From: an uncultured Chryseobacterium sp.
GTDB taxonomy: Bacteria; Bacteroidota; Bacteroidia; Flavobacteriales; Weeksellaceae
Reading direction: 5' to 3'
Length of the DNA: 64,000 nucleotides
Assembly: GCA_913776245.1 (NCBI GenBank)
Contig: CAJYLO010000007.1
Coordinates: 1 to 64,000, forward strand
Under the pieces are notes generated by a model. That model saw nothing but the letters and a program-made list of their open reading frames with translations. It was not told the origin of the DNA and made no database searches. Shown here piece by piece: positions 17,022 through 26,113 of this stretch (position 1 is the stretch's first letter; the number at the start of each line of letters is the position of its first letter). A program made the position numbers and the translations under genes.

Positions 17022-17648
17022 TTACTTTAAAAATCCCTGACTTCTGATGTCTTTCACGATTAATTCAAAATGATCCGGAATATTTCCGGATTTCAGCCAG
17101 TTAAAATCTAAACCGTTATTGATGCAAAGCTTTTCCAGATAAAGGTTTTCGTGAATTTTGGAATCGATTTCAGATAAATTTTCATCAAATTCCAGCCAGT
17201 AATCTTCGTCTAGTTTTTTAATTTGAATTAAGGCTTTGAAGATTTTGTTAATGAGATAAATGTAAAGTTTATAAATCGCATCGAAGCGCTGTTTGCTTAG
17301 CTTGTCATTATATTCCAGAATTTCATTCACCAGAAATAAGTTCAAAAAAACGTCGCCAAATTTATCAGTCGTCACCTTCACGTGTTCTGTGATTTCTGCG
17401 CTCAGTTTCCTGTTGAGAACTAAGAAATATTTGGGATTTCCGATGTATTTTGATATTTCCGATAATCTTTCTTTGATGTAAGACTCCATCGCATTTCGCT
17501 TGTCATCCGTTGTTTCTTCATCGATGAGTTCGAAATACAATTTCTTGGACAACAATTTATCTTTTTTCAACAATCTGAAAATCAATTTGTCCTTTTCCGG
17601 ATGCGAAAACTGGCTGAGCGCCGCTTTAAACTCCTTAGAATATTCCAT
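17022..17648 (-). CDS. Conserved hypothetical protein, function unknown
   Basis: A 208-residue, charged, probably soluble and largely alpha-helical protein (MEYSKEFKAALSQFSHPEKD...). It has no signal peptide, membrane helix or motif I recognise. It looks like a lineage-specific flavobacterial protein. Its ATG overlaps the preceding glycosyltransferase stop by one base (TAATG on the minus strand), so the two are translationally coupled and the protein may assist or regulate that enzyme. This link is inference only. Confidence 0.75.
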   Translation of the reverse strand: MEYSKEFKAALSQFSHPEKDKLIFRLLKKDKLLSKKLYFELIDEETTDDKRNAMESYIKERLSEISKYIGNPKYFLVLNRKLSAEITEHVKVTTDKFGDVFLNLFLVNEILEYNDKLSKQRFDAIYKLYIYLINKIFKALIQIKKLDEDYWLEFDENLSEIDSKIHENLYLEKLCINNGLDFNWLKSGNIPDHFELIVKDIRSQGFLK

Positions 17649-18403
17649 TAATTAAACATTTTAGAATATTTTAAAAATCCATTGAAAGCCCAATTGGCCG
17701 TATAATAAAGAGATTTTAATGTAGAAAATTTCATATAATCTTTATAGACCAGATATTGGTCCTTCATTATATTAGATTTATTTCGTGAAACACTATCTGG
17801 TAACATTCTGTATCTGGATAAAGTTTTTTTGAGCGGCTTTCCTTCCGGGATTTTCTTCAACAGTTCCAGCCACATCACGTGATCTTCACGTTTTGTGCCT
17901 TCGGGAAAATAGAATTTCCCCACTCTTTTGGAATCATACATCGATGACAGCAGAGATAATCTGCATGTTTTTAAAAGATTGTTAAATGTCACAACCGTAT
18001 CGGCTTCAAAATCTCCAATTTTTGTAGGATTCAGGTTTTCATCACAACGTGAATAGGTGGAATAAGCCAATTCAGCATTTTCAGATTTCATAAAATTGAC
18101 CATTTCTTCAAGGAAATTCGGTTCCCAAAAATCATCAGCATCCAGAAAAGTAATGAACCTTCCTGTGGCGTTTTCCAGAGAAATATTTCTTGCGTGTCCG
18201 GCGCCACCATTTTTCTCAGCTTTGAAAACTTTAATTCTTGGATCGTTTTGTTTTTCCAGAATTTCTATAGAGTTATCTGTCGAACAATCATCAGTAATCA
18301 GCCATTCCCAATCAGAAAAAGTTTGATTTAAAACAGAATCGATCGTTTCCTGAAGATGCTTTGAAGAATTGTAATTCGGTGTGATGATAGAGATTTCCGG
18401 CAC
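17648..18403 (-). CDS. GT2-family glycosyltransferase
   Basis: A GT2 enzyme with ISIITPNYNSSKHLQETIDSV at the start, LITDDCSTDNSIEIL, GAGHARNISLENATG and FITFLDADDFW carrying the DxD. The reading frame extends to a TTG at 18436, but a TATCTTTG minus-7 box occupies 18418-18425, so that start would lie at or before the promoter. A GTG at 18403 gives MPEISIITPNYN, a normal GT2 start with a short leader, and I prefer it (251 residues). Sugar unknown. It forms a two-gene operon with the unknown protein downstream. Confidence 0.85.
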   Translation of the reverse strand: MPEISIITPNYNSSKHLQETIDSVLNQTFSDWEWLITDDCSTDNSIEILEKQNDPRIKVFKAEKNGGAGHARNISLENATGRFITFLDADDFWEPNFLEEMVNFMKSENAELAYSTYSRCDENLNPTKIGDFEADTVVTFNNLLKTCRLSLLSSMYDSKRVGKFYFPEGTKREDHVMWLELLKKIPEGKPLKKTLSRYRMLPDSVSRNKSNIMKDQYLVYKDYMKFSTLKSLYYTANWAFNGFLKYSKMFN

Positions 18404-18417
18404 TTGTGAATTTTTTA

Positions 18418-18425
18418 CAAAGATA
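18418..18425 (-). promoter_or_regulatory. Minus-7 box TATCTTTG of the GT2 gene
   Basis: TATCTTTG on the minus strand matches TAnnTTTG and decides in favour of the GTG start at 18403. Confidence 0.55.
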
Positions 18426-18485
18426 TATAAAGACAAGAAGATAAAAGAATAAAGAAAAAAGACTTCTTTATAGTATAAACACTTA

Positions 18486-18555
18486 GACTCCGCTCAGTGT
18501 GACAAATCTATATTAGTGAAATAATTTTTTTTAAATTGTCAGTCTGAGCGGAGTC
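18486..18555. repeat. Inverted repeat of the GACTCCGCTCAG type
   Basis: GACTCCGCTCAGTGTGACAA (18486-18505) and TTGTCAGTCTGAGCGGAGTC (18536-18555) are reverse complements at 18 of 20 positions, separated by 30 AT-rich bases. It lies in the gap 18437-18805, which has no gene and also holds structured element B and the leuS promoter. Repeats of this kind are familiar in flavobacterial intergenic regions. Confidence 0.7.
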
Positions 18556-18622
18556 GAAGACTTTGTCTTTTATATGCTTCGCTTCATTTTGAATGACAAA
18601 TGTTGATTTGAAGCTGGAATCT

Positions 18623-18717
18623 GCGCCCCGGCCTGAATGGAGCTCTTTTTATTTTTTTGCTTGGGGAAAAGCTTTTGGAAAAATAAAAAAGCGGGAATGG
18701 AGGACGGATAAAGGCGC
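18623..18717 (+). repeat. Structured intergenic element, copy B (upstream of leuS)
   Basis: GCGCC (18623-18627) closes with GGCGC (18713-18717). The inner arm CTTTTTATTTTT (from 18645) pairs with AAAAATAAAAAAG (18679-18691) with one base bulged. Flanks are CCTGAATGGAGC before and GCGGGAATGG after. It ends before the leuS promoter, so it is outside the leuS transcript. Confidence 0.65.
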
Positions 18718-18731
18718 CCAAAAATTTAAAA

Positions 18732-18761
18732 TTGTCATTTCCTGTCAAAATCTTAACTTTG
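18732..18761 (+). promoter_or_regulatory. leuS promoter, TTG-N19-TAACTTTG
   Basis: TTG (18732-18734), 19 bases, then TAACTTTG (18754-18761) is an exact match to the flavobacterial sigma promoter form. Transcription would start near 18768, about 38 bases before the leuS ATG. Confidence 0.8.
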
Positions 18762-18805
18762 TGAATCTTAAAAAATTTATTCATTATTAATTCCTTATTC
18801 AGAGA

Positions 18806-21616
18806 ATGTTTTACGACCATCAGCAGATAGAAAAAAAGTGGCAGAAATACTGGGAAGACAACCAAACTTACAAGACTTCCGACTCAACCGATAAACCGAA
18901 ATTCTACGTCCTCGATATGTTTCCTTATCCTTCCGGAGCAGGACTTCACGTTGGGCATCCGCTGGGTTATATTGCTTCTGATATCTATGCGCGCTACAAA
19001 AGACATCAGGGCTTCAATGTTTTGCATCCTGTTGGGTATGACAGTTTTGGACTTCCTGCAGAGCAATATGCTATCCAAACCGGAACACATCCGGCGATTA
19101 CAACGGAACAAAATATCACGAGGTACGAGGAACAATTAAGAAAAATTGGTTTCTCTTTCGACTGGAGTAGGGAAGTGAGAACTTCGGACCCATCTTATTA
19201 TAAATGGACACAATGGATTTTCATTCAGCTGTTTCATTCCTGGTATAATAAAGATAAAGACAAGGCAGAATCTATTGAAACCTTAATCCGACATTTTGAA
19301 GAGAAAGGAAGCGAAGGATTAAATGCGAATCAAAATGAAGAACTCAATTTCACTGCAGAAGAATGGAAAAATGCTTCTGAAATTGATAAAGGTGCGATTT
19401 TATTAAATTACCGTTTAGCTTACAGGGCGGAAACTACGGTGAACTGGTGTCCGGCTTTGGGTACAGTTCTGGCAAACGACGAAATAAAAGACGGAAAATC
19501 TGAAAGAGGTGGTTATCCTGTTTTCCAAAAGAAAATGATGCAGTGGAGTATGAGAATCTCTGCATATTCTGAAAGATTATTGCAAGGTTTGAAAACTTTG
19601 GACTGGCCACAACCTTTGAAAGATGCTCAGGAATATTGGATTGGAAAATCTCAAGGTGCGCAAGTTAGATTTTCAACTGAAAATGGAGAAACAATTGAAT
19701 TTTTCACGACAAGGCCTGATACGATTTTCGGTGCGACTTTTATGGTTTTGGCGCCGGAAAATCCTTTGGTACAGAATTTAATAACCGAAGAGCAAGCAAC
19801 GGAAATCACCAATTATATAGAAGAAACATCAAAAAAGACGGAACGCGATAGAATGGCTGACGTGAAAAATGTGAGTGGCGCTTTCACGGGAAGTTATGCG
19901 ATTAATCCTTTCAATGGAAACAAAATTCCGGTTTATATCTCGGATTATGTGTTGATGGGTTACGGAACCGGCGCCGTGATGGCGGTTCCTGCACACGATG
20001 AGCGCGACCACAGATTTGCGAAGAAATTCGGGTTAGAAATCATCAAGGTTGTAGAATCTGATGTGGATGTTCAGGAAGAGTCTTACGATTCTAAAGATTC
20101 GGTTTGTGTGAATTCTGATTTCCTGAATGGTCTTAATTATAATGATGCGAAAGCAAAAATAATTGCCGAAATCGAAAAACGAGGAATTGGCCACGAAACT
20201 ATGAATTACAGACAGCGTGACGCCATTTTCTCAAGACAAAGATATTGGGGTGAGCCGGTTCCTATCTATTATAAGGAAGGAATGCCTTACACTTTACCAA
20301 CTTCCGCTTTGCCTTTGGAATTGCCTGATGTCGAAAAATATTTACCCACAGAAGACGGCGATCCGCCATTAGGCAATGCAAAAACATTTGCCTGGGACGA
20401 AGCGAACCAAAAAGTGGTTGATACCGATTTGATTGATGATAAAAAGGTTTTTCCATTAGAATTATCGACGATGCCAGGCTGGGCTGGAAGTTCCTGGTAT
20501 TTCCTAAGATATATGGACCCGAATGATGATGAGGTTTTCTGCAAAAAAGAATTGTCAGATTATTGGGGACAAGTTGACTTATATATCGGTGGAAGCGAGC
20601 ACGCTACAGGTCACTTGTTGTATTCTCGTTTTTGGAATATGTTCCTGAAAGACCGAGGTTACATCGAACAAAATGAGCCTTTCCAAAAGTTGATTAATCA
20701 GGGGATGATTTTGGGGATGAGTGCGTTTGTTTATAGAGTTGACGGAACTAATCAATATGTTTCTAAAAATTTAGTAAAAGATTACAAAACTCAAGCAATT
20801 TACGTTGATGTATCTTTATTAAAAGGGACAACAGATGAATTAGATATTGAAGCTTTCAAAGCTTGGAGACCAGATTATGCTGATGCAGAATTTATTCTGG
20901 AAGATGGAAAGTACATCACAGGTCGTGAAGTCGAAAAAATGTCCAAATCCAAATACAACGTCGTCAACCCTGATGACATCTGTAACGAATATGGAGCGGA
21001 TGGTTTAAGATTGTACGAAATGTTCCTTGGACCATTAGAACAGTCAAAGCCTTGGAATACACAAGGTCTGAGCGGTGTTTACGGCTTCCTGAAAAAATTC
21101 TGGAATCTTTATTTTGACGGAGATAATTTCTCTGTTTCTGATGAAGAGCCAACGAAAGAAGAATATAAAGTGCTGCATACCTTAATCAAGAAAGTGGTTT
21201 ACGATATTGAGAATTTTTCTTTCAATACTTCGGTGTCGTCATTTATGATTGCAGTCAATGAGTTACAGAAATTAAAATGCAGAAAACGCAATATTTTGCA
21301 GTCATTAGCTGTTATTATTTCACCATATGCGCCACATATTTGCGAAGAGGTATGGAATTTGCTGGGAAATCATGCTTCTATTGAATTTGAGCCATTTCCG
21401 AAACTGGACGAGAGTTACCTTGTAGAAGACGAGATAGATTACCCTGTAAGCTTTAACGGAAAGATGAAAATGAAGCTTAAATTAGGAGCAGATTTATCCA
21501 AAGAGGATGTTCAGCGTATCGTTATGGAAAACGATGATGTCAAGAGGATTTTAGGCGCAAATTCGGTTAAGAATTTCATTTTTGTTCCGAAGAAAATCAT
21601 TAATATTGTTAGCTGA
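18806..21616 (+). CDS. leuS: Leucyl-tRNA synthetase
   Basis: A 936-residue class-I synthetase that charges tRNA-Leu. The HIGH-type motif is YPSGAGLHVGH (His48-His51), the editing domain contains FFTTRPDTIFGATFMVLAPE and GTGAVMAVPAHDERD, the WAGSSWYFLRY tract follows, and KMSKS is at residues 711-715. The anticodon and C-terminal domains complete it. It is monocistronic, with an exact promoter upstream and 286 bases of very AT-rich DNA downstream. An insertion around residues 640-705, before KMSKS, matches the leucine-specific domain region. Confidence 0.97.
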   Translation: MFYDHQQIEKKWQKYWEDNQTYKTSDSTDKPKFYVLDMFPYPSGAGLHVGHPLGYIASDIYARYKRHQGFNVLHPVGYDSFGLPAEQYAIQTGTHPAITTEQNITRYEEQLRKIGFSFDWSREVRTSDPSYYKWTQWIFIQLFHSWYNKDKDKAESIETLIRHFEEKGSEGLNANQNEELNFTAEEWKNASEIDKGAILLNYRLAYRAETTVNWCPALGTVLANDEIKDGKSERGGYPVFQKKMMQWSMRISAYSERLLQGLKTLDWPQPLKDAQEYWIGKSQGAQVRFSTENGETIEFFTTRPDTIFGATFMVLAPENPLVQNLITEEQATEITNYIEETSKKTERDRMADVKNVSGAFTGSYAINPFNGNKIPVYISDYVLMGYGTGAVMAVPAHDERDHRFAKKFGLEIIKVVESDVDVQEESYDSKDSVCVNSDFLNGLNYNDAKAKIIAEIEKRGIGHETMNYRQRDAIFSRQRYWGEPVPIYYKEGMPYTLPTSALPLELPDVEKYLPTEDGDPPLGNAKTFAWDEANQKVVDTDLIDDKKVFPLELSTMPGWAGSSWYFLRYMDPNDDEVFCKKELSDYWGQVDLYIGGSEHATGHLLYSRFWNMFLKDRGYIEQNEPFQKLINQGMILGMSAFVYRVDGTNQYVSKNLVKDYKTQAIYVDVSLLKGTTDELDIEAFKAWRPDYADAEFILEDGKYITGREVEKMSKSKYNVVNPDDICNEYGADGLRLYEMFLGPLEQSKPWNTQGLSGVYGFLKKFWNLYFDGDNFSVSDEEPTKEEYKVLHTLIKKVVYDIENFSFNTSVSSFMIAVNELQKLKCRKRNILQSLAVIISPYAPHICEEVWNLLGNHASIEFEPFPKLDESYLVEDEIDYPVSFNGKMKMKLKLGADLSKEDVQRIVMENDDVKRILGANSVKNFIFVPKKIINIVS

Positions 21617-21820
21617 TTTAAGGAATGATTTTGAAACATTAAGAAAAATTATTATTCTATACATTAAAAATTACTGAAATAAAAATCATAATTTTAGCAT
21701 ATCAATTTTGAGTATATAATATTAATAATTCAAAAAGAGATAATAAATTCATAAAAACAGGGTTTTAATTTATCTGATAATTGAATTTATTGATTTTTTC
21801 AGATAAAAAAATTAGAACTC

Positions 21821-21845
21821 AATGCAAAAATAATTTTGCATTTTT
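21821..21845 (+). terminator. Possible terminator or attenuator before exbB
   Basis: AATGCAAAA (21821-21829) pairs with TTTTGCATT (21834-21842), loop ATAA, followed by TTT. It lies 205 bases after leuS and 60 before exbB, so it may end a long leuS trailer or sit in the exbB leader. The rest of 21617-21902 is about 80 percent A+T with no gene. Confidence 0.45.
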
Positions 21846-21902
21846 AAAATATTTAACTTTATTTTACACGATAAAATTTAACAATTATAATTTAGTTTTA
21901 AT

Positions 21903-22766
21903 ATGGAAATGAATGTTTCGAACACAGATGAGCAAGTAGTTGCTAAAAAGCAGGGAGGACTTAATCCGGCTGTAATTATTCCTATTATCTTTTTAATAGG
22001 TGTTGCTATTTATTTATTCGTTTTAGGTAATCCGGGCAACTTTAGAGATGCTGAAAAATTAGGGGGCAGTTCAGTTGCGTTCTCAGATGTCGATGGGAAA
22101 GATATTCATCCAGAGTCTTTCTTGGGAATTATTTACAAAGGAGGTGTAATCGTACCAATCCTGATCACGTTTATGCTTACCGTTATCGTTTTCTCTATTG
22201 AGAGAGCTTTGGTTCTAGGTAAAGCTGCTGGTAGCGGAAATCTGGATAACTTTGTTATCAAGATCAGAAGCTTGCTAAACCAAAACAGAATCGACGAAGC
22301 TCTTGAAGAGTGCGACAGACAAAAAGGTTCAGTTGGTAACGTTGTGAAGGAAGGTCTTACAACTTACAAAGCCCTTGCAAAAGACAATACACTAAATAAA
22401 GAGCAGAAAATGGTAGCTCTTAACAAAGCTATCGAAGAAGCTACAACTCTGGAAATGCCGATGCTGGAAAAGAATATGATGATTCTTTCCACACTGGGTA
22501 CAGTTGCAACATTGGTAGCACTATTAGGAACCGTAATCGGGATGATCAAGGCGTTCTTCGCGTTAGGGTCAGGAGGTGGAACACCGGATGCTGCAGCACT
22601 TTCTACAGGTATCTCCGAGGCTTTGATCAATACAGCTTTAGGTATTGGTACATCAGCTATCGCGATTATCCTTTATAACTTCTTTACTTCTAAAATTGAC
22701 GGACTGACTTATAAGATTGATGAAATCTCTATGAGCATCCAGCAATCATTTGCTGAGTACAACTAA
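21903..22766 (+). CDS. exbB: MotA/TolQ/ExbB-family proton channel protein
   Basis: A 287-residue inner-membrane protein. One helix is near the N-terminus (about 22-42), a second at about 82-105, then a cytoplasmic domain of about 90 residues, and two closing helices (ILSTLGTVATLVALLGTVIGMI and ALINTALGIGTSAIAIILYNFF). It forms the stator pentamer that uses proton flow to drive TonB. The extra N-terminal helix is usual for Bacteroidota ExbB. It is first of an operon with two ExbD genes, TonB and further envelope genes. Confidence 0.92.
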   Translation: MEMNVSNTDEQVVAKKQGGLNPAVIIPIIFLIGVAIYLFVLGNPGNFRDAEKLGGSSVAFSDVDGKDIHPESFLGIIYKGGVIVPILITFMLTVIVFSIERALVLGKAAGSGNLDNFVIKIRSLLNQNRIDEALEECDRQKGSVGNVVKEGLTTYKALAKDNTLNKEQKMVALNKAIEEATTLEMPMLEKNMMILSTLGTVATLVALLGTVIGMIKAFFALGSGGGTPDAAALSTGISEALINTALGIGTSAIAIILYNFFTSKIDGLTYKIDEISMSIQQSFAEYN

Positions 22767-22844
22767 TATTCAGTAAGTCGGAAATGTGCCTATAAAATCA
22801 CATTTCAAATTAATAAATTAGTTAACAAAGACATTTTTTAAATA

Positions 22845-23447
22845 ATGGCGAGAATTAAACCAAAAAGACATGGAGTAGTTACGGATATGACGGCAATGTG
22901 TGACGTTGCGTTCCTGCTGCTTACATTCTTTATATTAACCACACAGTTCAAAAAGCCTGATGTGGAGCAGATTAAACCGCCTTCTTCTATATCAGAAAAG
23001 TTACTTCCAGATGCGAGTCTTATGACCATCAATGTTACGCCGAATGGTGTGTTCTATTTCCAGCCAGTGGAAAACGCTGCGGAACGTACACAGGTTTTGG
23101 ATAATATGGGTAAAAAGTATGGTGTTACTTTCTCAACTCCTGAAAAAGTGGCATTCTCTAAGGTTCAGGCAATCGGAGTACCAATGAGTCAGCTTAAAAG
23201 TTATCTGAATCTTCCTGAAGAAAAACAGAAAGATTTTAAAGCGACTGAAGGCATCCCGATGGATAGTACAAATAAACAACTTATAGATTGGGTACAGCAG
23301 AGTCTTGCCGTAAATCCTAATTATAAATTAGCGATCAAAGGTGATGTAACAACTAAATATCCAAAAGTTAAAAGTTTGTTTGAAGGTTTAAGAGATATTG
23401 ATTTTCTTAAATTCTGGTTGATAACATCTCAAGAAGGTAAAAACTAA
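22845..23447 (+). CDS. exbD: ExbD-family protein, first copy
   Basis: A 200-residue biopolymer-transport protein. A short basic cytoplasmic start is followed by TDMTAMCDVAFLLLTFFILTT, the single membrane helix with the essential Asp (near residue 20) that takes part in proton transfer. The remainder is periplasmic and longer than in E. coli ExbD (141 residues), with about 60 extra residues in the C-terminal half. It couples ExbB to TonB. The Met/Cys before the Asp differs from the second copy. Confidence 0.9.
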   Translation: MARIKPKRHGVVTDMTAMCDVAFLLLTFFILTTQFKKPDVEQIKPPSSISEKLLPDASLMTINVTPNGVFYFQPVENAAERTQVLDNMGKKYGVTFSTPEKVAFSKVQAIGVPMSQLKSYLNLPEEKQKDFKATEGIPMDSTNKQLIDWVQQSLAVNPNYKLAIKGDVTTKYPKVKSLFEGLRDIDFLKFWLITSQEGKN

Positions 23448-23456
23448 TTAGAAGAA

Positions 23457-24002
23457 ATGGCAGAAGTACAGGTTAAAGAGGATAGCGGGAAAGGCGGCAA
23501 GGTCCGTTCGAAAAAGCAGAGTACCCGCGTAGATATGACGCCGATGGTAGACTTAGGTTTTCTTTTGATTACTTTCTTTATGTTTACCACCACATTTAGC
23601 AAACCAAACGTAATGGATCTTGGTCTTCCGGCGAAACCGAAAGACAAGAATCAGAAACCACCAGATACGGAGATTAAACTGAGTAATTCCATCTCTATCA
23701 TTATTGGAAAAGATAATAAGATTTTTTATCATCAGCAGGATCAGCAGGGTCTTAATGATCAAACGCTTATGGAAACCAATTTTGACAGAGAAGGTATCAG
23801 AAAAGTAATTGAGCAGGCAAAAGCCAATGCAGCAGATAAGGACTTGTTTACAGTCATTATCAAGCCTACGGATGATGCAGTATATAAAAACTTTGTAGAT
23901 ATTCTTGATGAAATGGCGATTACCAAAAACGAAAGATATGGGGTTACCGATATCAAACCTTGGGAATTAGCTATTTATAAAAAGAAAGTAGGAGAACAAT
24001 AA
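23457..24002 (+). CDS. exbD: ExbD-family protein, second copy
   Basis: A 181-residue ExbD. A basic start KKQSTRVDMTPMVDLGFLLI includes the conserved Asp of the membrane helix (about residue 35), followed by a periplasmic domain. It begins 9 bases after the first ExbD gene. The two proteins share only the helix region well and probably form a heteromeric ExbD dimer inside the ExbB ring; doubled ExbD is common in Bacteroidota TonB operons. Confidence 0.9.
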   Translation: MAEVQVKEDSGKGGKVRSKKQSTRVDMTPMVDLGFLLITFFMFTTTFSKPNVMDLGLPAKPKDKNQKPPDTEIKLSNSISIIIGKDNKIFYHQQDQQGLNDQTLMETNFDREGIRKVIEQAKANAADKDLFTVIIKPTDDAVYKNFVDILDEMAITKNERYGVTDIKPWELAIYKKKVGEQ

Positions 24003-24040
24003 TTTTCCTTTACTACAATAACATTTTTTAAATTTTAAAA

Positions 24041-24871
24041 ATGGCAGACGAAAATTTGAAATACGATGCTAATCTTACTTTAGATGAGATTGTATTTGAA
24101 CATAGAAATAAGGAATATGGTGCTTATGATTTAAGACACACCTATCCGAAAATGCTTACAAAGTCTTTCCTTATCGGAACTGCTGTTTTTCTTGTAGTTT
24201 CTTTGTCTCCCTTCATTTACATGAAGATCCAGCAAATGAACGAAAAAGATAAAACAGAAGTAGATGCGAAGTTGGTAGAGATTTTGGATGAGCAGCCGAT
24301 TATCGAACAGCCTAAGGAAGAAGAACCACCACCGCCACCTCCTCCAAAAGAAGAGGAAAAGCAGGAGGTAATTCAGAATGTTGTTCCGGAGCCTAAGAGA
24401 GCTCCAAAGATTGAAACTCCACCGCCGCCAATTACTAAACAATTGGAGACAACCACAGGTCTACAGAATCAGGAAGGTGTTAGAACACCTGCTTACACGC
24501 CGCCGCCACCGCCACCTTCAACAGGTAAATCTACAACGGCTGAGGTGAAGCCTGTAACCAATGAGGTTTATGAATCCGTAGATCAATCAGCTGAGTTTCC
24601 TGGAGGTATCAACTCTTTTAGAAGTAAATTTACCAACAATTTCGATTCTGGAAGTCTGGAAGGTGAAGGAACTCTAAAAACTGAGGTAACTTTTGTTGTG
24701 GAAAAAGATGGTTCATTAACTCAGGTTAAAGCAAGTGGTCCAAACTCGGATTTCAATAGAGAAGCAGAAGCTACTGTTAAAGGAATCAAAACCAAATGGA
24801 CGCCGGGTAAAGTTAACGGACAGCCCGTTAGATCCAGATTTAGATTCCCGATTACAATGAACTTCCAGTAA
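24041..24871 (+). CDS. tonB: TonB energy-transducing protein
   Basis: A 276-residue protein. A cytoplasmic start with the HRNKEYGAYDLRH motif typical of Bacteroidota TonB precedes a membrane helix (about 43-60). Then comes a proline-rich periplasmic spacer with EEEPPPPPPPKEEE and TPPPPPPSTG blocks, and a C-terminal TonB domain (about 190-276) beginning AEFPGGINSFRSKF and ending GQPVRSRFRFPITMNF. It delivers proton-motive force to outer-membrane SusC-type and siderophore receptors. It is followed by a strong terminator at 24895-24923. Confidence 0.94.
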   Translation: MADENLKYDANLTLDEIVFEHRNKEYGAYDLRHTYPKMLTKSFLIGTAVFLVVSLSPFIYMKIQQMNEKDKTEVDAKLVEILDEQPIIEQPKEEEPPPPPPPKEEEKQEVIQNVVPEPKRAPKIETPPPPITKQLETTTGLQNQEGVRTPAYTPPPPPPSTGKSTTAEVKPVTNEVYESVDQSAEFPGGINSFRSKFTNNFDSGSLEGEGTLKTEVTFVVEKDGSLTQVKASGPNSDFNREAEATVKGIKTKWTPGKVNGQPVRSRFRFPITMNFQ

Positions 24872-24894
24872 GGATTTAATTTGTAATATATTAT

Positions 24895-24927
24895 AAAAGA
24901 GAAGTTTTTATAACTTCTCTTTTTTTA
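24895..24927 (+). terminator. Terminator after tonB
   Basis: AAAAGAGAAGTT (24895-24906) pairs perfectly with AACTTCTCTTTT (24912-24923), loop TTTAT, followed by more T. It ends the exbB-exbD-exbD-tonB unit; a minus-7 box for the next genes lies directly behind it. Confidence 0.85.
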
Positions 24928-24928
24928 T

Positions 24929-24936
24929 TAGATTTG
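24929..24936 (+). promoter_or_regulatory. Minus-7 box TAGATTTG, almost leaderless start
   Basis: TAGATTTG matches TAnnTTTG and ends four bases before the ATG at 24941, so the mRNA probably starts at or next to the start codon. Confidence 0.5.
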
Positions 24937-24940
24937 TGAT

Positions 24941-25126
24941 ATGTTTAATTGGCTTTCTTTAATAACTGGGATCTTCTATATCGTTTTAGGGGTCTTCGTC
25001 ATATTATACAAATTTTTCATCATTATTCTGGAACCAAATGTAGCTTATCCTTTGGGAGGTTTGTTGGTGTTGTATGGAATATTCAGAATAACACGCGCTA
25101 TTATCCGAATCAAAAACAGGGATTAA
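24941..25126 (+). CDS. Small two-helix membrane protein
   Basis: A 61-residue hydrophobic protein with two predicted membrane helices (about 8-28 and 36-52) and a basic C-terminus RAIIRIKNRD. It is tied to the gene behind it: stop TAA is followed directly by the next ATG (TAAATG). It appears conserved in flavobacteria next to TonB-operon genes, but I know no function. A role as an accessory subunit for the PstS-like lipoprotein or the TonB system is a guess. Confidence 0.7.
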   Translation: MFNWLSLITGIFYIVLGVFVILYKFFIIILEPNVAYPLGGLLVLYGIFRITRAIIRIKNRD

Positions 25127-25996
25127 ATGAAAATTAATATTTTAGCGGTACTTTTTAGTATCATTATAGTTTCCTGCTCCAAAGATAAAAGGCCGGAAAT
25201 TGACAACCCTAATAAAGGTGAAATAACAATTGAGGTGGATGAATCTTTTAAAAGTGTCACAGAAGCACTTACCGAAAGATATATGGCACTTAATCCACAA
25301 ACAAAAATAAATCTCGTTGTTAAAAAAGAAGATCTGACACTTCTTGATTTTTTTGAAAGAAAAATTAGGGTTGTTGTTCTTTCCAGAGAATTATCAGCAA
25401 AAGAAAAAGAAACTTTTGACAAAAAAATTGATCTTCCCTGGCAACCGGCAAAATTCGCCGCGGATGCAGTTCTTTTTGTCGTATCTAAAAATTCTTCTTT
25501 AGAGTCTATTTCTATGGATGATATCTACAAAGAGCTTCAGTCCGACGATAAAAAGCTGATTTTTGACGGAACGAATTCCAGTAACCTTAATTTTGTTGCT
25601 CAGAAATTCAATCGTAAGCCATCTGATCTTAAGTTCTCAATTATTAACGGCAATGAAAATGTTGTAGAGCAGTTAAAAAAATATCCTGATAAAATTGGCG
25701 TTATAAGTTATAATACGATAAGCCGGCCTTTTGGAGAAGAGGCGCAAAAATTAAGAAACGAGGTCAAAATTTTGAAAATCGTACAAGGAAATAAGACCTA
25801 TGAGCCATCTCTTTCTAATTTAAAAATTATGACTTACCCTTTTACAAGAATACTTTACTTTCTTACAAATGAAGGTTATTATGGTCTCGGAAACGGGTTT
25901 ATAAGATTTTCCTGTACACAGCTGGGACAGATTGTGGTAGAGAAAGAAGGGTTACAACCTTATAATCTTTACAGGCGTGAAGTTCAGATGAGATAA
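25127..25996 (+). CDS. PstS-like substrate-binding lipoprotein
   Basis: A 289-residue lipoprotein with signal peptide and lipobox IVSC (Cys about residue 17). The remainder resembles the phosphate-binding PstS-like fold (PBP superfamily): ITIEVDESFKSVTEALTERY at the start, VVVLSRELSAKE, FAADAVLFVVSKNSS with the typical insertion, and IGVISYNTISRP. No ABC permease gene is near, so it is unlikely to be a normal phosphate importer; similar genes often sit behind tonB/exbBD in flavobacteria. The ligand is unknown. Confidence 0.8.
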   Translation: MKINILAVLFSIIIVSCSKDKRPEIDNPNKGEITIEVDESFKSVTEALTERYMALNPQTKINLVVKKEDLTLLDFFERKIRVVVLSRELSAKEKETFDKKIDLPWQPAKFAADAVLFVVSKNSSLESISMDDIYKELQSDDKKLIFDGTNSSNLNFVAQKFNRKPSDLKFSIINGNENVVEQLKKYPDKIGVISYNTISRPFGEEAQKLRNEVKILKIVQGNKTYEPSLSNLKIMTYPFTRILYFLTNEGYYGLGNGFIRFSCTQLGQIVVEKEGLQPYNLYRREVQMR

Positions 25997-26057
25997 AAAA
26001 TATTTTAATAATTTTTTAACTTAAAAAACTTTTTTTTATAAAAAAATGGTCTGAATA

Positions 26058-26086
26058 TTGCGTTTCATCCTACCGATTTAATTTTT
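26058..26086 (+). promoter_or_regulatory. Probable promoter of the TPR protein, TTG-N18-TAATTTTT
   Basis: TTG (26058-26060) and TAATTTTT (26079-26086) approximate the TTG/TAnnTTTG promoter with 18-base spacing, the final G being T. Confidence 0.45.
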
Positions 26087-26113
26087 TTTGAAATAATGAA
26101 AACAGAATATATA

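Noticed and set aside
18404-18436. TTG start extending the GT2 protein by 11 residues
   Set aside because: It overlaps the TATCTTTG box at 18418-18425, and the GTG start gives the normal GT2 N-terminus.
18593-18790. 65-residue frame before leuS
   Set aside because: It lies across structured element B and the leuS promoter and shows no coding pattern.
24131-24442. 103-residue minus-strand frame inside tonB
   Set aside because: It is the reverse of the proline-rich spacer; the Trp/Arg-rich product is an artefact of CCN codons.
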